From Ceratorhiza oryzae-sativae (lineage: Eukaryota > Basidiomycota > Agaricomycetes > Cantharellales > Ceratobasidiaceae), in contig JARWMV010000251.1 in assembly GCA_030998015.1 (NCBI GenBank), positions 310,001-374,000 on the forward strand: a stretch of 64,000 nucleotides of DNA. Reading direction: 5' to 3'. Under the pieces are notes generated by a model. It worked only from the letters and a program-made list of their open reading frames with translations, ran no database searches and was not told the origin of the DNA. Position 1 is the first letter of the stretch; each line of letters begins with the position of its first letter. This document shows, one piece after another, positions 38,701 through 50,010 of this stretch. A program made the translations under genes and the position numbers.

Positions 38701-39260
38701 CGGTCTCCGCTCGATCATCCTTATCTGTCCAGCAAGGTCCCCAATCGATCTCAACACAATCTCACTCCATCACACCAAGGCCCATCTCTTCTGCAGCTCG
38801 TGCGCTCGGAGCGAAACCCATTTCGTCTACTTTACCTCCGCCAATTAGTAGCATTATTCCTCCACCACCCTCAAACTCATTCCCGCCCCCAGCATCAAGC
38901 AACTCGTTTTCACCTCCTGTATCAAACTCGAACGCATTCCAATCATTTACGCCCCCAATTGCTCGTTCTGCGTCGAGCCAACCAGCATTCAACGCGCCTA
39001 CACCTAATTATAATGTTGCCCTAACACCCACTCCTCAACCTAACACTTCTGCTTTCATACCTCTGACGCCCTCTGCTCCTTCCGGTCCAAACTACAACAT
39101 CAACATGTCGACTGCTCCAAGTGTGGGCATGGGAGTAATGCAACCCCAAATGAGTGGTAACATACTCCAACCGATGGCGCCGAACTCATTGCCTTGGACC
39201 AACCAGAGCATCAAAAAGATGGGTAGCGATGCGTGGGGAGATTTTGACCCTCTGAGTTAG
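35789..39260 (+). CDS. SCYL2-type pseudokinase (Scy1-like family)
   Basis: A kinase-like domain followed by HEAT-like helices and a long Pro/Ser/Asn-rich tail, as in human SCYL2/CVAK104 and fission yeast Ppk32, which work in clathrin-dependent Golgi-endosome traffic. The start MFAAATSLFSRSAI leads into PFQVGLWKVTEATHK, with no glycine loop. VSVWVHDKR replaces the usual ATP lysine context. The catalytic loop reads LVHSNLTPSSVLIN instead of HRDxKxxN, and GLG replaces DFG, so catalysis is not expected. YMAPEYAVDEKIETASDMYSLGCL is well kept. After about 37 kb, exons encode HEAT-like repeats (ILPNVFTIANKLTPAEF). The final exons are low in complexity and end KKMGSDAWGDFDPLS, a tail that resembles the family's C-terminal motif. 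Around 37.5-38.5 kb, exon borders are uncertain because frames shift often. Confidence 0.82.
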
Positions 39261-39449
39261 GTGTTGTATGCGCTACTAGTGTATTCGGTTTTGTTTTGTC
39301 ATTGTGTTTGTTTACGATCTAGAGTAATCTCAGTAAGATTAGATTTGGGTTTATGGAATTTACTAGAATGTGTCATCAACCGCCCTTGGTGCGGGGTATA
39401 TAATTCCACCACCAGCTCTCATCCAGCGCCAGTCAAAGTTCTAGCCAAG

Positions 39450-40935
39450 ATGCCAAAATGCACACGTATGGGATGTGGGAAGGAGTTCAATGAGGAGGAC
39501 AACAAAGACATGGTGTGGTAGGTAAAATTCCGGGCTATCATGATTGCCGTGCTTGCTCATGTATTTGACTCGCGTGTGTCACAGCCTTTCATCCTGGGGC
39601 ACCTGTGAGTACGCTCCCATTGGTGTTCAACGTAGAGGTTTACTAGAATGCTTTCGACAGAAATTCCACGAAGGGCAAAAGTCGTGGACTTGTTGCGAAT
39701 CAGTTAATAAGCCCGTGCTCACGTTTGAAGAATTCCAAGCGATCCCCGTGAGTTCGGCCCTTGATGCCATATACCTGAACTCTGAATGCTCAAATCCAGC
39801 CGATTATTTTGTAGGGATGTGCACAAGGGACGCATACGGCTGAACAAACCGCCGCGGCCAAGCCGGTTGTAACGGCGCCAAGCGCTCAACCTGGTGCAGC
39901 CAAAGCTGCTGCACAAGCTCCCGCGAGTTCACTACCGCCCCTGCTGGAGCTTCAACTCCTGCTCGAGCGGCAACCCCAGCACCACCAGTCGAAGAGGAGG
40001 ATGATCCATCTGTGGCGGTCACGCCAGGCACGATGTGCAAACGACCTGGCTGCAGGAAGCTATTTGTAAGCGACGAGGAGAGCAGGCAGGGCGATGGGGA
40101 GGCAGCGCAGTGCCGATACCACGCGAATCAGGTGAGGATAATTATCTAGTAAATTGAGTTGGAATGGACGATTAATATGTGGGGCTTAGCCTTTGTTTCA
40201 TGAGGGGAGCAAGGTATGCGGGGTTAACTTTCATCCAAACTCCTGTCTTCTGACCGGCGGGTCTAGGGCTACGTGTGCTGCAAGAAGCACGTTCTCGACT
40301 TTGACGACTTTTTAGGGATTCCGGGGTGCAAGACAGGGAGGCACGTTTTCGCCCCTAAAGCATCAGTTGTGGTACGTATCTGAACTCATTGACATGATCT
40401 ACTGATCCAAATGACGTACTCTAGAAACCGGAAGAGTCGTTCGTTCAATCGCGTGTTGACCACTACCAGACACCGACAGAAGTCCGTGTGTCAATATTTG
40501 CGAAGCAGGTGGACCAGACGCGCAGCACGGTTGTACTCGAGTCTGATAAGGTTTATCTCACCTATTGCAAGATCCAAGTTTCGTGCTAACCAATAACGTA
40601 GATAATCCTGGATCTATTCCTACCTGCAGGAAAGAGAGACAAGCGGGAGATTTCATTGTATGGGGCGATTGACCCAGCCACGTCGTCGTACAAATTCTAC
40701 GGAACCAAGGTTGGGTTTTATTTCACTCGGAAGATACGTACATGCGCATTTACCCCAAATTTTCTAGGTCGAAGTTGTGCTTGTGAAAGCGGACAATCGC
40801 GCCTGGAATGCACTACAGGCTGATGCCGTAATTCCAGCAGGTTACCAGCTCACCTTTGGTGTCAAAGGTCGCACAGGAACGGTGGGGGCCAAGGACGTCA
40901 TTCTCGATACCGAGAACCAGGCGGCTAGAACGTAA
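39450..40935 (+). CDS. CHORD and CS domain protein (RAR1/CHORDC1-like co-chaperone)
   Basis: Zinc-binding CHORD proteins partner Hsp90 and Sgt1. The first CHORD begins MPKCTRMGCGKEFNEEDN and continues after an intron with a His-Pro-Gly segment, FHEGQKSWTCC and FEEFQAIPGC. An Ala/Pro-rich linker follows. The second CHORD has CKRPGCRKLFVSDEE, QCRYH, FHEGSKGYVCCKKHVLDFDDFLGIPGC. The CS domain (about 40.46-40.93 kb) includes VRVSIFAKQVD, ILDLFLPAGKRDKREISLYG and KVEVVLVKAD. This order is the animal/fungal one, CHORD-CHORD-CS. The stop TAA is at 40935. The 189-bp gap to the SCYL2-like gene implies a short promoter. Confidence 0.92.
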
Positions 40936-41086
40936 GGCGAGCAGATGTAGATCAAATTTTATCTATGACAATATATTCTGGGAGCAGAAAGTAATACGGC
41001 GTGCATAAGCTACTGGGGCGAATGTGCATGGGTAACATGGAGTGGTGGTCTAGAATACATAGTGATGCTCTCTAATGCTTAAGAAT

Positions 41087-44000
41087 CTAAAGGACACCTG
41101 GCTTCTCGATCGTCTCATATGTCTGAATATGGTCTCCAGCCTTGAGGTCCTCAAACTTGGCGAAAGACATCCCACACTCGTTGCCTTTGCGCATCTCGGA
41201 CATCTCCTTCTTGTGCTGTTTCAACGAGTCGATCGAGCCTGCATAACATATTCATCAGCATCAAAAATCCCCAGTAAGAAAACAGCTTGTCACATACCGT
41301 CATATACTTCTACACCGTCGCGCATCACACGGACCTTGGCGTTCTTTGTGATTACGCCATTGATAATACGACATCCCGCGATGTTGGCCGTACCACGCCC
41401 TTTGAGACTGATGGTGAAGATCTCCTGGACAGTGGCCTCTCCGAGGACACGCTGTTCACGAGTAACGGGCAAAAGTTTAATTACGCGGTTCTTGATCTCG
41501 TCCATGAGTTTGTAGATGATCCCCTCCATGAGTACTGGGACACCTTGTCGGTCTGCTATTTGTTGGACCTTTGAAGGTACGTTGACATTGAACCCAACAA
41601 TCATTCCTAAAATCGCGTGTTAGCACATAGGAGATTCGCTATGACTGGTTGGGGCACACCATCTACAGCCTTGGCCAGCGTAATATCCGATTCGGTCACT
41701 TCTCCGACACTCTGAGAGACGATCTTGACCTTGGCAACCTTGTTCCCAATCCCACACAGCGCACCCGCCACGGCCTCGGTACTCCCGCTTACGTCACCTT
41801 TGATCACCAACCTCAGCTCCTTGACCTCGGGTTCAGTCGACTCAGCCTGCGCTCCTTCAATAACGGAAGCATCCCCAGATTCCTCGGCCGACCGCTCCTG
41901 ATCCTCCAGAATCTTATCAGCACGCCGCTTCTCGTTGATCCGTTCCACATCCTCGGCCAGCGCTCGGTTCTCTTGTACGCGTTTCCGATTAGCAACTGCC
42001 CGTTTTGCAGCGTCTTCATGCTCAGCCTGCAGTACCTCATCTCCCGCAGAGGGCACTTCTTTCCACCCGGCGACCGTGACTGCATCTCCTGGTTTCGCCA
42101 CTTTAAGTGATCGACCCTTGTCATCAGTCATTTGGCGGACACGGGCCCAGGATGTGCCGGCCACTAGAGCCGAGCCGGCTTTGAGCGAGCCACGTTGGAT
42201 GAGGACAGTAGCCACGGGGCTATATGCACCAGGGATTAATCCAGACTCGCTGCAGCTAAAAATAAATGCGCAAACGTACCCTCTGCCTTTATCTACGCGT
42301 GATTCCAGAACTCGACCGTGAGCACGAATGTCGACCTCGGCGCGAAGCTCTGCCATCTCTGCAAGCGTCGACAGGGTTTCCGTGAGAGTATCCAGTCCAG
42401 CACCCGTGAGGCCCGATACTTCAACTGCAGGTACATCACCACCAAATTCTTCGAGTTGAACACCTTCAGCGAGCAGGGCTTTCTTCACTTTATCCTGTTC
42501 TTAAGATAAGCCCTTGTGGAGGATATGCAAAAACATGACCTTGCCTTGTCAACTCCAGGCTTGTCACACTTGTTGATTGCCACGACAAGCTGAACTCCAC
42601 CCTCGCTTTCCTTTGGACCTCGCCGAGTAAGCTCAATCACTTCCTTCGTCTGAGGCATAACGCCATCATCAGCCGCGACCACCAGCACTACGATATCCGT
42701 CACACCCGCCCCTCTCGCGCGCATCGCCGAGAACGCAGCATGACCTGGTGTGTCCAAAAACGTGACCGTTCGCGGTCCGGTCGCCGATGACGACTGGATC
42801 GGGACCGAGAATGCGCCAATATGCTGGGTGATCCCGCCGGCCTCGCCGGCGGCGACTGAGGCTGATCGAAGCGTATCCAAAAGGGTCGTTTTGCCGTGAT
42901 CGACGTGTCCCATGATCGTGACGATGGGTGGGCGGAGGGGAAGTGTCTCTGGATTGGGGTGGGGATGTCTGTGAATGGGGAGCGGGGTTATGGGGTGCAG
43001 CGCGGGGGGTGGAGGGGAAAGAAGGTGCTTACTCGGGGTAGACGTCAAATGCTGCATCTTCGTCGACGACTGGATTGAATCCAAGCTCCAAAGCCAAGAG
43101 CGAGGCGTCATCCGAATTCAGGATATGATCGTATGCGGTCTGCTCCATTCCGGCTGCATACATCTTGTTTTGCAAACGCCCTACAACCGATCTCATGAGC
43201 GTCCGATGGTCACGAAAGCATAAATAACCTACGTACCAATACGAACGTTTAATAACCTCGACAGATTCGATACCGAAATAGCTGAAGGAATGTATACGTC
43301 CTTCGAGGTGTCCTGCACTTCGATCAACTTGATCTTTTGCTCCCTCTTCTTTTGCACCACCCCTGTCCCTCGGCCTCTTCATACGAAAGCTCGGGTTCGG
43401 GCTCGGGCTCGGGCTCAAGCTCCAAATACCCCAGCACACTTCCACGATCTGACTTATCTTCCTCCTGACCTTCTGAGAACCCCGATCCAAATCGTCTTGA
43501 AGCCCCGGCGTAGGCACAGATACAGCCCACGAGCGAAGCGGCGGGACAACCCCTTGCCACGGTGGGTGCCCAGCCTGACGCTGCGACGTACGCTGCTGGA
43601 ACAATATATGAGCCTCGGTCTGCGCACGTCGGCCTTCTCGTTTTGGCACGGGCTGCTGGTGCTGTGGCGGTGGTGTGGGATCCTCTGTCCGTTTGGGTCC
43701 CGCCGGAGCGGTTCGGCGTCGATGATGATGATGATGATTTTGGCCTTGGTTTCGGGGTGTGTTGCCGAATCCTGTGAGTTCAGGCCAGGCGCGACTGGCT
43801 TGTCGTGGGGCACTGGGCGCAGAACTGGGCTGGTCGTTGCGTGGTGGTGGAGGGAGTGGTGCCCAGGAGACTCGCTTGAACTGCGGAGTGCTCGGTCCAG
43901 AGACGTCATTAGGAGGATTATTAGGAGTAGAAGTAGGAGTGGTTGTAGTATTGGTGGTTTCGGCAGGGCGAGTCCACTGTCGTCGGCGAAGGACGGCAGC

Positions 44001-44143
44001 TTCCGAATACGCCCGACTCTGTGGACGTAATAAACACACAAGTTAGACGGGACTGAGATGGATAGGTATAGGAGTGGACGCACCTGGTCCAATTGTGCGG
44101 ATTGCACAAGTTTTCGATGAATATGGGTTGTTGCTCGTTTCAT
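41087..44143 (-). CDS. Mitochondrial translation initiation factor IF-2
   Basis: A GTPase that places initiator tRNA on the mitochondrial small subunit. A first exon, [20 protein letters not shown], then [15 protein letters not shown], gives a basic presequence. A long, poorly conserved Pro/Asn/His-rich region follows (about 43.2-44.0 kb), including a Glu-Pro repeat encoded by a GGCTCG-type microsatellite at 43400-43430. The G domain has [12 protein letters not shown] (G1), [10 protein letters not shown] (G2), [15 protein letters not shown] (G3) and NKCDKPG (G4), with the G5 element around [10 protein letters not shown]. Domains II-IV follow, with [17 protein letters not shown] marking domain III and [13 protein letters not shown] near the C-terminus. 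The stop is at 41087. The charged [13 protein letters not shown] insertion in domain II is typical of the fungal proteins. Confidence 0.93.
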
Positions 44144-44409
44144 TTTTGTAAAGATAATCGGTGGGAAACACTCTAAAACCCAGGAACCCTAAATTCAACC
44201 AATGAACTACCAGAAATAGTACCAAAGCATTTAGTTTCTAATTTTAGAGAAGGTGAGATCGATTCGACTCACATTTGATCTAAATGCGAGACGAGCTACG
44301 GACGAAGACGAGTGGAGAGCACAAAATCCTCAAGCGCCGGCAGATCGGGTGGCTATGTGAATTTGTCCATTCAGTCACGTGGGCACACGCGCTCCTGGAC
44401 AACGCGACA
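44144..44409. promoter_or_regulatory. Bidirectional promoter region, mtIF2 / Ctf8
   Basis: 266 bp between divergent start codons (44143 minus and 44410 plus). No clear TATA box is seen. An in-frame upstream ATG for Ctf8 at 44284 would reduce the interval to 140 bp, but family members normally begin at the MIIPI position. Confidence 0.45.
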
Positions 44410-44916
44410 ATGATTATTCCTATCCATCCTCGGCTTGCAGATGCTCCAAACCCCTATCCTCCGCTAGCTAGACTGGGAAATCGACTATTCTTGATTGAGA
44501 TTCAGGGGAGGCTCGAGGTCGAGGGCGAACGCGAGGGTGGGCTCGTGGGGGTGCTGAGCATCGACGAAAAAGTAGGGCGACGAGGCTCGGATGCTGCACC
44601 GTGTTGCTCTAACCAAACTTGCTTCTTCTTTCATTTCAGGATAAAGTTACACTTCGCATTGGGGTTCACCACCTTGAGGGGAAAATTGCCTCACTTCCAA
44701 AACCGCTCGGGATCCTCACAAAACGACAGCATCCGCAGACTGAATATGACATCGCAGAAATCGTGACGAAGAAGATCATCTTTTCCAAACGGTGCGATCA
44801 TCATATTCATTTGGCTGACCGACGTAATACTCATTTGACCGGATGGAACGAGCAGGCCGACGCCGATCGTGGGGCATTCTGGGCCAACGCTCAGCTATGC
44901 CAACCCGGGAAAGTGA
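44410..44916 (+). CDS. CTF8: Ctf8, subunit of the Ctf18-RFC clamp loader
   Basis: A small protein that joins Ctf18 and Dcc1 in an alternative RFC complex for sister chromatid cohesion and replication checkpoint. The start MIIPIHPRLADAPNPYPP is the family's conserved head. An intron (about 44573-44640) joins SIDEK to DKVTLRIGVHHLEGKIASL, with PKPLGIL and YDIAEIVTKKIIFSKR following. A second intron (44793-44856) is then removed, and the ending RPTPIVGHSGPTLSYANPGK follows, stop 44916. The characteristic LEGK and KPL segments and the C-terminal KRP-P block are all present and intact, about 130 residues in total, as expected. Confidence 0.88.
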
Positions 44917-45202
44917 CGGTGATGTGTGGGAAGGGGAGTTGCCGCCGCGGCGAAAACGACGTGCGTCTAGAACGTTTGAACACCGGGGGAGGGTCGCCAG
45001 TTATGTACAACTTGCGTCGTTCGGAGGACCGGCTCCCCTCAAAGGGGATGACACGTCTGATCTAGGCTGGTGTGTAGACCTATCCAGGACGCAACACGTT
45101 ATCCCAGCCCCTGTCTTCTCGCCTCGTGACCGTCTGTACGAAACGAAGACTATCGACGCCTCAACTCGCGGTGGGATGCAGGATGTGCTTTTTCGATTGT
45201 GA
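44902..45202 (+). CDS. Unrecognised ORF overlapping the Ctf8 stop
   Basis: In a different frame from Ctf8, an ATG at 44902 opens a 100-codon ORF beginning MPTRESDGDVWEGELPP and ending MQDVLFRL. It has a basic cluster (RRKRRASRT) that could be nuclear targeting, followed by SYVQLASFGGPAPL. It overlaps the last Ctf8 codons by about 14 bp. It could be a separate small gene, the product of an alternative Ctf8 splice acceptor, or chance. No family is recognised. Confidence 0.3.
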
Positions 45203-45884
45203 CCCTTTGGGATCGGAATGGCTTGGGAGCAGGGGGACATTTTCGGCGTGTGCCTGCGATAGCGAGGCTTCTATTTTGGGCTAGGCCCAACGGTGCATGA
45301 TGCATTGGTGAGCAGCAGTGTGTCATGATGCTGCTGTCGGCAGGCTATTCTAGAACTGCCTGCCGAAGTCTCGCGTCGGACAGCCGATGGCGGGCTCTGT
45401 GTGCGCTGAGCGCATGTGCGATCGGCGCTTGTAATTAGAGTACGCTTCTTATCAAGGCACAAGCCAAATGAATAAACAGCTTGCGCTTTTCTTATCGGCT
45501 CCACGGTGTCGTCCGTACACACGCAGCGATCTCGACTTCCTGCGCCAGCACATCCGAGGTGTTGGGGAAGGGCAGGCCTGCGTCGATGGAGTTCTCTTCT
45601 GCGTTGGCTGGGAGAACTGGGGCGTTTTGGGTGCTTGGTGATGCCGCTGCGGCGCAAGATGGGCTTCCGCTTTGGGCACGAAGGCTTATCAGCTGACCCC
45701 CAATCGAGGGTTCGGCGTGCGGAGCTGAGATTTGCACCCTGAGTGCTGCCCAGACAAGACTAGTGTGCGGGGCGAGAGCGCCGATAGCGAGCTGCATACA
45801 AATAGCAGCTGGTCCGGCCAGGCGTCTCCTACTACTCCCCTACCCACTGCTTAAATCCTATTTTATCCATTTTCATACCCCACC
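45203..45884. other. Intergenic upstream of the Ser/Pro-rich protein gene
   Basis: About 680 bp. A 101-codon minus ORF (45492-45797), starting MQLAIGALAPHTSLVW, and other overlapping frames exist, but none has splice or motif support. A pyrimidine-rich tract lies directly before the 45885 start (about 45828-45880), typical of fungal core promoters. Confidence 0.4.
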
Positions 45885-46705
45885 ATGTCGACCACTCCCC
45901 CCCACACCTCTGCCCTCCCCGTCCCCGCCTCGACCCATGGCCGCCCACGTTCCGCATCGATCTACTCGATCTCGTCGCTCCCGGCCCTGTCCAACTCGCC
46001 GAGCGTGTCGCCCAACTCGCCGACGTTGCCCCAGCTCTCGCCCTCGCTCGCGGCCAAGTCCCTCTCCGCGATCTTCGCCGGGCCCCAGTCGCCACTCAAG
46101 TCCAACAGCTTCTTCACCGGCGGAGGTGGCGGCGGCGCCCAAGGGCCAGGCATCGTCACCGAGGAAGACGACGATCACGACCACGACGACTTTCACGGCG
46201 AGTTCCCGTCCTCGCCTCCGCGCAGCCATACCCGCCACGGCAGCATCAGCTGGGCGACCGCCCCACGCATCGCTGGGTCCGAGATGGACAATCGGATCGA
46301 GCGCGGCAACGGTCTGCTGAGACGCCTCTCCCTGGGCTCGGCGTTTGCATCTAGAGTATGCCCTGCTCGTTTTGTTCCCATGCTTATTGGTATTGACTTG
46401 TCCTTTGTAGCCCAACCCCTCGATGCTGACGGGCTCTCCCCCACAAAATGTGGCTGCCCCCGCACCCAAGTTGCCTGCGGGCCCCATGGCGCCCCGCGAT
46501 GCCCCCGTCGTGCGGAAGCCCTCTCCCCTCCGGGCCAACTCGCTCGGGCTTGGCGGTCTCGTGCCTCCTGCGCAGGACCCTATTAAGCACCGCGGCGTGA
46601 GCCCCATGGGAGAGCGTATGCTCAAGGTTCGTCTTGCACAAGTTCTTGTCAACGCCTCATTCTAAATGGCCATTGTTACAGGGGCACTTTGATGGGTTCA
46701 ACTAA
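45885..46705 (+). CDS. Ser/Pro-rich protein with multiple kinase sites, function unknown
   Basis: Three exons. The product starts MSTTPPHTSALPVPAST and is mostly disordered, with a Gly run (about residue 78-84) and an acidic His/Asp stretch. Basic-directed phosphorylation sites recur: RPRSASIYS, RHGSISW, a perfect PKA-type RRLSLGSAF, and RKPSPLRANS. After an intron at about 46355-46409 and a last one before 46682, the C-terminus reads KHRGVSPMGERMLKGHFDGFN. The ordered-looking ends and the RRLSLG.AF and SPMGERMLKGH segments look like conserved short motifs in otherwise variable sequence. This suggests a phospho-regulated adaptor, but I cannot name a family. The stop is at 46705. Confidence 0.65.
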
Positions 46706-46759
46706 TGAACCAGAAAATTTTCACCCTCTCTTGTCTTTTGCTGGCGTATTCCCCCTTCG

Positions 46760-47518
46760 TTAGTGGCCAATTTTCGAACTAACTCTCGCGGTCCTTAGCA
46801 ATTCAACTGGCATACTCCTCTGCATCACCGAATCATTCCCGTGTCCATGTCTGCGGCTCAATGTCGTTTTGTGTAATTGTATAACCATATCGCTCGTCTG
46901 GCCTTCTGTAACTACTATTTGACTTGGCTGCGCATCTTGTATAAAAGCGAGCCTTGCTTTGTATTTGTTAATAAATGGCGGTTTTACCACATCCGTTAAC
47001 GTGAGAATCTCCCATGAACGCAGCCCAAGACGGACTTGAACCGCGCATGTTTCCAATTGACCCTCCATTTCGTCCGATAGCTTGGCAAGACCCCAGCCAA
47101 ATATAGTACATACGCATACACGCTCTCCCTTGGCGAGCACAAGGCCGCCCTCTCCCGCCCCTGACAGCGATTTGTAAATCTGCCCAGGACACGTATACAC
47201 CGTGCCATGCCTCGCCTCGGGCGTTCCCAGCGGAAGATTAGTGCACGCCTTCGGCCCTCGGAGTCCGAACGAGCTTGGACCGACAGTTGCAACGCCGTGG
47301 ACAGGTTGCAGCACGAGGTGTTCGGCAGCGTGTGGGATTGATTCCGATAGCCGACACTTTGGCGGCGTCGTCGTCGTGTTCGCGAGTCCAACTCGTTGTG
47401 TTGCGCGGTGTGCTTCCTCGGAGCGAGTGATTGCGGAGTCGCCGGTGCGGTGCGGTGCGACGTATTTTTCAGAGCCGAGTGTGTCTGTGTCTGTGTATGT
47501 ACGCGGTGACAAACTCAT
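46760..47518 (-). CDS. Hypothetical ORF, 252 aa
   Basis: A long single-frame minus ORF starting MSLSPRTYTDTDTLGSEKY and ending ARVSSKIGH. The central part (TVYTCPGQIYKSLSGAGEGG, CVCTIFGWGLAKLSDEMEGQ) looks like folded protein, while the first 60 residues are Thr-rich. No signal peptide or membrane helix is visible. It is tail-to-tail with the gene ending at 46705, with only 54 bp between. Its length exceeds what chance usually gives here, but the last 50 residues may lie beyond a true exon end. No family is recognised. Confidence 0.4.
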   Translation of the reverse strand: MSLSPRTYTDTDTLGSEKYVAPHRTGDSAITRSEEAHRATQRVGLANTTTTPPKCRLSESIPHAAEHLVLQPVHGVATVGPSSFGLRGPKACTNLPLGTPEARHGTVYTCPGQIYKSLSGAGEGGLVLAKGERVCVCTIFGWGLAKLSDEMEGQLETCAVQVRLGLRSWEILTLTDVVKPPFINKYKARLAFIQDAQPSQIVVTEGQTSDMVIQLHKTTLSRRHGHGNDSVMQRSMPVELLRTARVSSKIGH

Positions 47519-47801
47519 GGGTCTCCGAAGGTGTACTCGTTACTCAGATGTTTGGTTTATTCCTGCTGTAGCGAACATAGGCGGGGGCTACTAGGCTTTT
47601 TCTGCTTGACCGGGACGAGCATTGTATTTGTACATATGTAGCAATTCAAAACAACACCCTTCGTGTCCTTACCTTGGTACCACGTATTGTTCATATATGC
47701 GCATTGGCGGCGAATGTTTAGATATGGCCAAACCAAACCTCAAATGGCAAACTGGCGCTCACGCTTGGCGCGCTATTTGACGCGATCAGGGGACACAATT
47801 A

Positions 47802-50010
47802 TCATTGGAACGAGCGCCTACTAACCGCTTGGGTGTCATTTCCACGGCCCAACGATGTCCAGACCTGTTATCATACATGTTATGTGAGCGCTGGTGATGT
47901 CTTGGAATATGAGACTCTAACAGACCTGAGCGTATTGGAGGAAACCACCCTTTTGACGTCCCTCGGGCTGGTATTTTTCAGCCGATTTCTTGAGGGCCAA
48001 GCTATAGGTCTGTAAGTATCAGTCTGATTGTACGGCGTGATCACAAACTGGAGTTCGTTGTGGAATTGCGCAACAGTTTTATTGTTGCCTTTTGACCCTG
48101 CCACGAGCCCAGTAAACTCCTGGAAACCCGGGTGTATGAGCGACGTTTCTTGAATGGTACCTAGTATGTTTGGTCGACTGCTTACCCTAGTGAACAGTCC
48201 TCCGATATAGTCCATGGCTAGTTGACGCTGATGACAAGCGCTCCAAACCAGCTATAGCCATGCCATTTAGCTTCGAGCTCGAGAAACCTTGGCGAAATAT
48301 ATCACCATATCCGCCTTTATCTGGTCCATTTGTATCTCTTTCTCAGGGAGAGATTCCGTCATTCGCTGTGGCGAAAGCTTTTTAACCGGACCCCCCGCGA
48401 ACACAGCCGCGGCACTTTTCGCTCGGGCCACAAGGGACTTTGTGAGCGACGGGAACATCGGTTCCTCGCTATCGTCCAGAGTCAAGGATCCGATTTTATC
48501 GCAGAGCGCCTCGTACTGGGCGGAACCCAGGGTGCGCTCCCCGGCTTGGCCGTTTTCATCGTAGCGGAAATATTCACGACCCCGGAAGCCTGCACCTTCG
48601 AGTTTAAAGTTGCACCCTTGGGGGGGGGGGTTCCATGTTAGATCCAGTGGTCGTTGCGGAAACTCGGGCGATAACAACTCACCCATCATCCGTCCGCTAT
48701 GACAACACTGTAAAACGGTTCAGGTCAACGAAGCTTTCGTCGTAATCGTAGCCTTACATCAAGTGTGCACTGCATGGGAGAGACTCGAGGGCTTAGATTG
48801 CGAGTTTGGAATAAAGCGTGGAGAAAGCCACGTACCGTTAGCTTACAACCTTCAGGTAGCTTTGCGATATGTCCATTTAGCTCCTACAACAGCGACGCAG
48901 GTAGTTAGCGAGCCGGATGGGGTGCCAACCAGGACAAAATGAAACTCACAGTGTCAAAAACGACATGATATTCTGGCTTGTTCCCTCGCTTTGGGACAAT
49001 GTCATAGCTTGCGATAATTGCTGAAGCGTGTCTGCTCAAGTCTATGTGTAATTGGAACGAGAGATCTCCCTCACCTTCCTTGTAGTACTTTAACCGGCTC
49101 TCGTCAGGCGAAATAGAATCTACACGATCATATCTCGTCGTATTGTTCGAGGTATGATCTAGCTCCGTGTCCCCGGGGTGAACGTGGCCGTTCTTCGTAA
49201 CTTCAATTGTTTGTTTGCCTTCAGCCTCACTGGCCTCGAATAAATCGCCATGACCGCTGACTTCTCAAAGTCAGACCATTATATGATAGTGTCACACAGA
49301 ACTTTGGACATACAGTGAAGGTACCTATAATCTTCTTTACGCGAGTTTGAAACGAGCCATTCTAGACTTTGAAGCTAACGAGACGTGGGAGTCGAAGTCA
49401 GAGAAGGAAACCCGCGCTAGGATTCTGAAATGTGGGCTTACAATGTTGTCACGGGTGGGCCGAACGCCTTCGATATCTTCTAGTCCATCAACGAGAATTC
49501 GTATATTGGCTTCGGGATAGCCGTTGTTCACTACCAACGATGTTAGCGTGCCACAATCTCGGCTACCGCGGTCACATGAGGCTTACAGAGCATCTTGTAA
49601 ATCAGTACTACATCTTCAATGGTGTGCTCTAGGGGTCCCCATCCAGGGAAATGGGCTGGGTATTGGGGTGCGATCTGTACCAATGCAACGAGTAGGTAAA
49701 TGTCAGCTCTACTAACAGGCTTAGCGCAACTGGGAAAATGTGGCATTACAATGAGCGCCCTGCGTCTAGCATAATTTGTGCGAGGACCCGCCTGATGGTC
49801 AACTTGCAAGCGGTCTCCCTTGTGATAGCCTCTTCAATGAACTTCAAATGATCTTTTGGACTCGCTGACTGAGCCTCGACAATGACTGGATTCGGGCTCG
49901 CGCGCAAGGAGCCGCCTGTCAGATTACTAATAAATGAATCTAGATAAGCTGGTGGGGCGTTATGAAATCAGACAAAGCGATTCGTTCAAGCACGGTGCCC
50001 TACCGCTCAT
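47802..50010 (-). CDS. Caspase-like cysteine peptidase (C14), copy A
   Basis: A caspase/metacaspase-fold protein in many exons. The start at 50010 (MSAYLDSFISNLTGGSL after a short intron) is tentative. The p20 core has RRRALIIAPQYP, then IEDVVLIYKML, NIRILVDGLEDIEG and SRKEDYRYLHF, followed by the His motif SGHG at 49247-49258. The Cys motif CCHSGRMM lies at 48690-48707 and starts an exon. After it come a Lys/Ser-rich segment, then WSACHQRQ (about 48220-48243), GLFT, and a C-terminal helix FTGLVAGSKGNNKTV. Two more introns lead to YAQVWTSLGRGNDTQ and a stop at 47802. Both catalytic residues are present. One base seems lost near 49815. Order, intron sites and tail match copy C at 52676, so the two are tandem paralogs. 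Substrates and role are unknown. Confidence 0.82.

Noticed and set aside
43290..44030. 246-codon plus-strand ORF
   Set aside because: It is antisense to the Pro/Asn-rich N-terminal region of mitochondrial IF2. The opposite strand carries the conserved gene, and low-complexity codons keep this frame open.
45873..46652. 259-codon minus-strand ORF rich in Gly and Arg
   Set aside because: It is a mirror of the GC-rich Ser/Pro-rich gene on the plus strand, which has matching introns and a proper start and stop.
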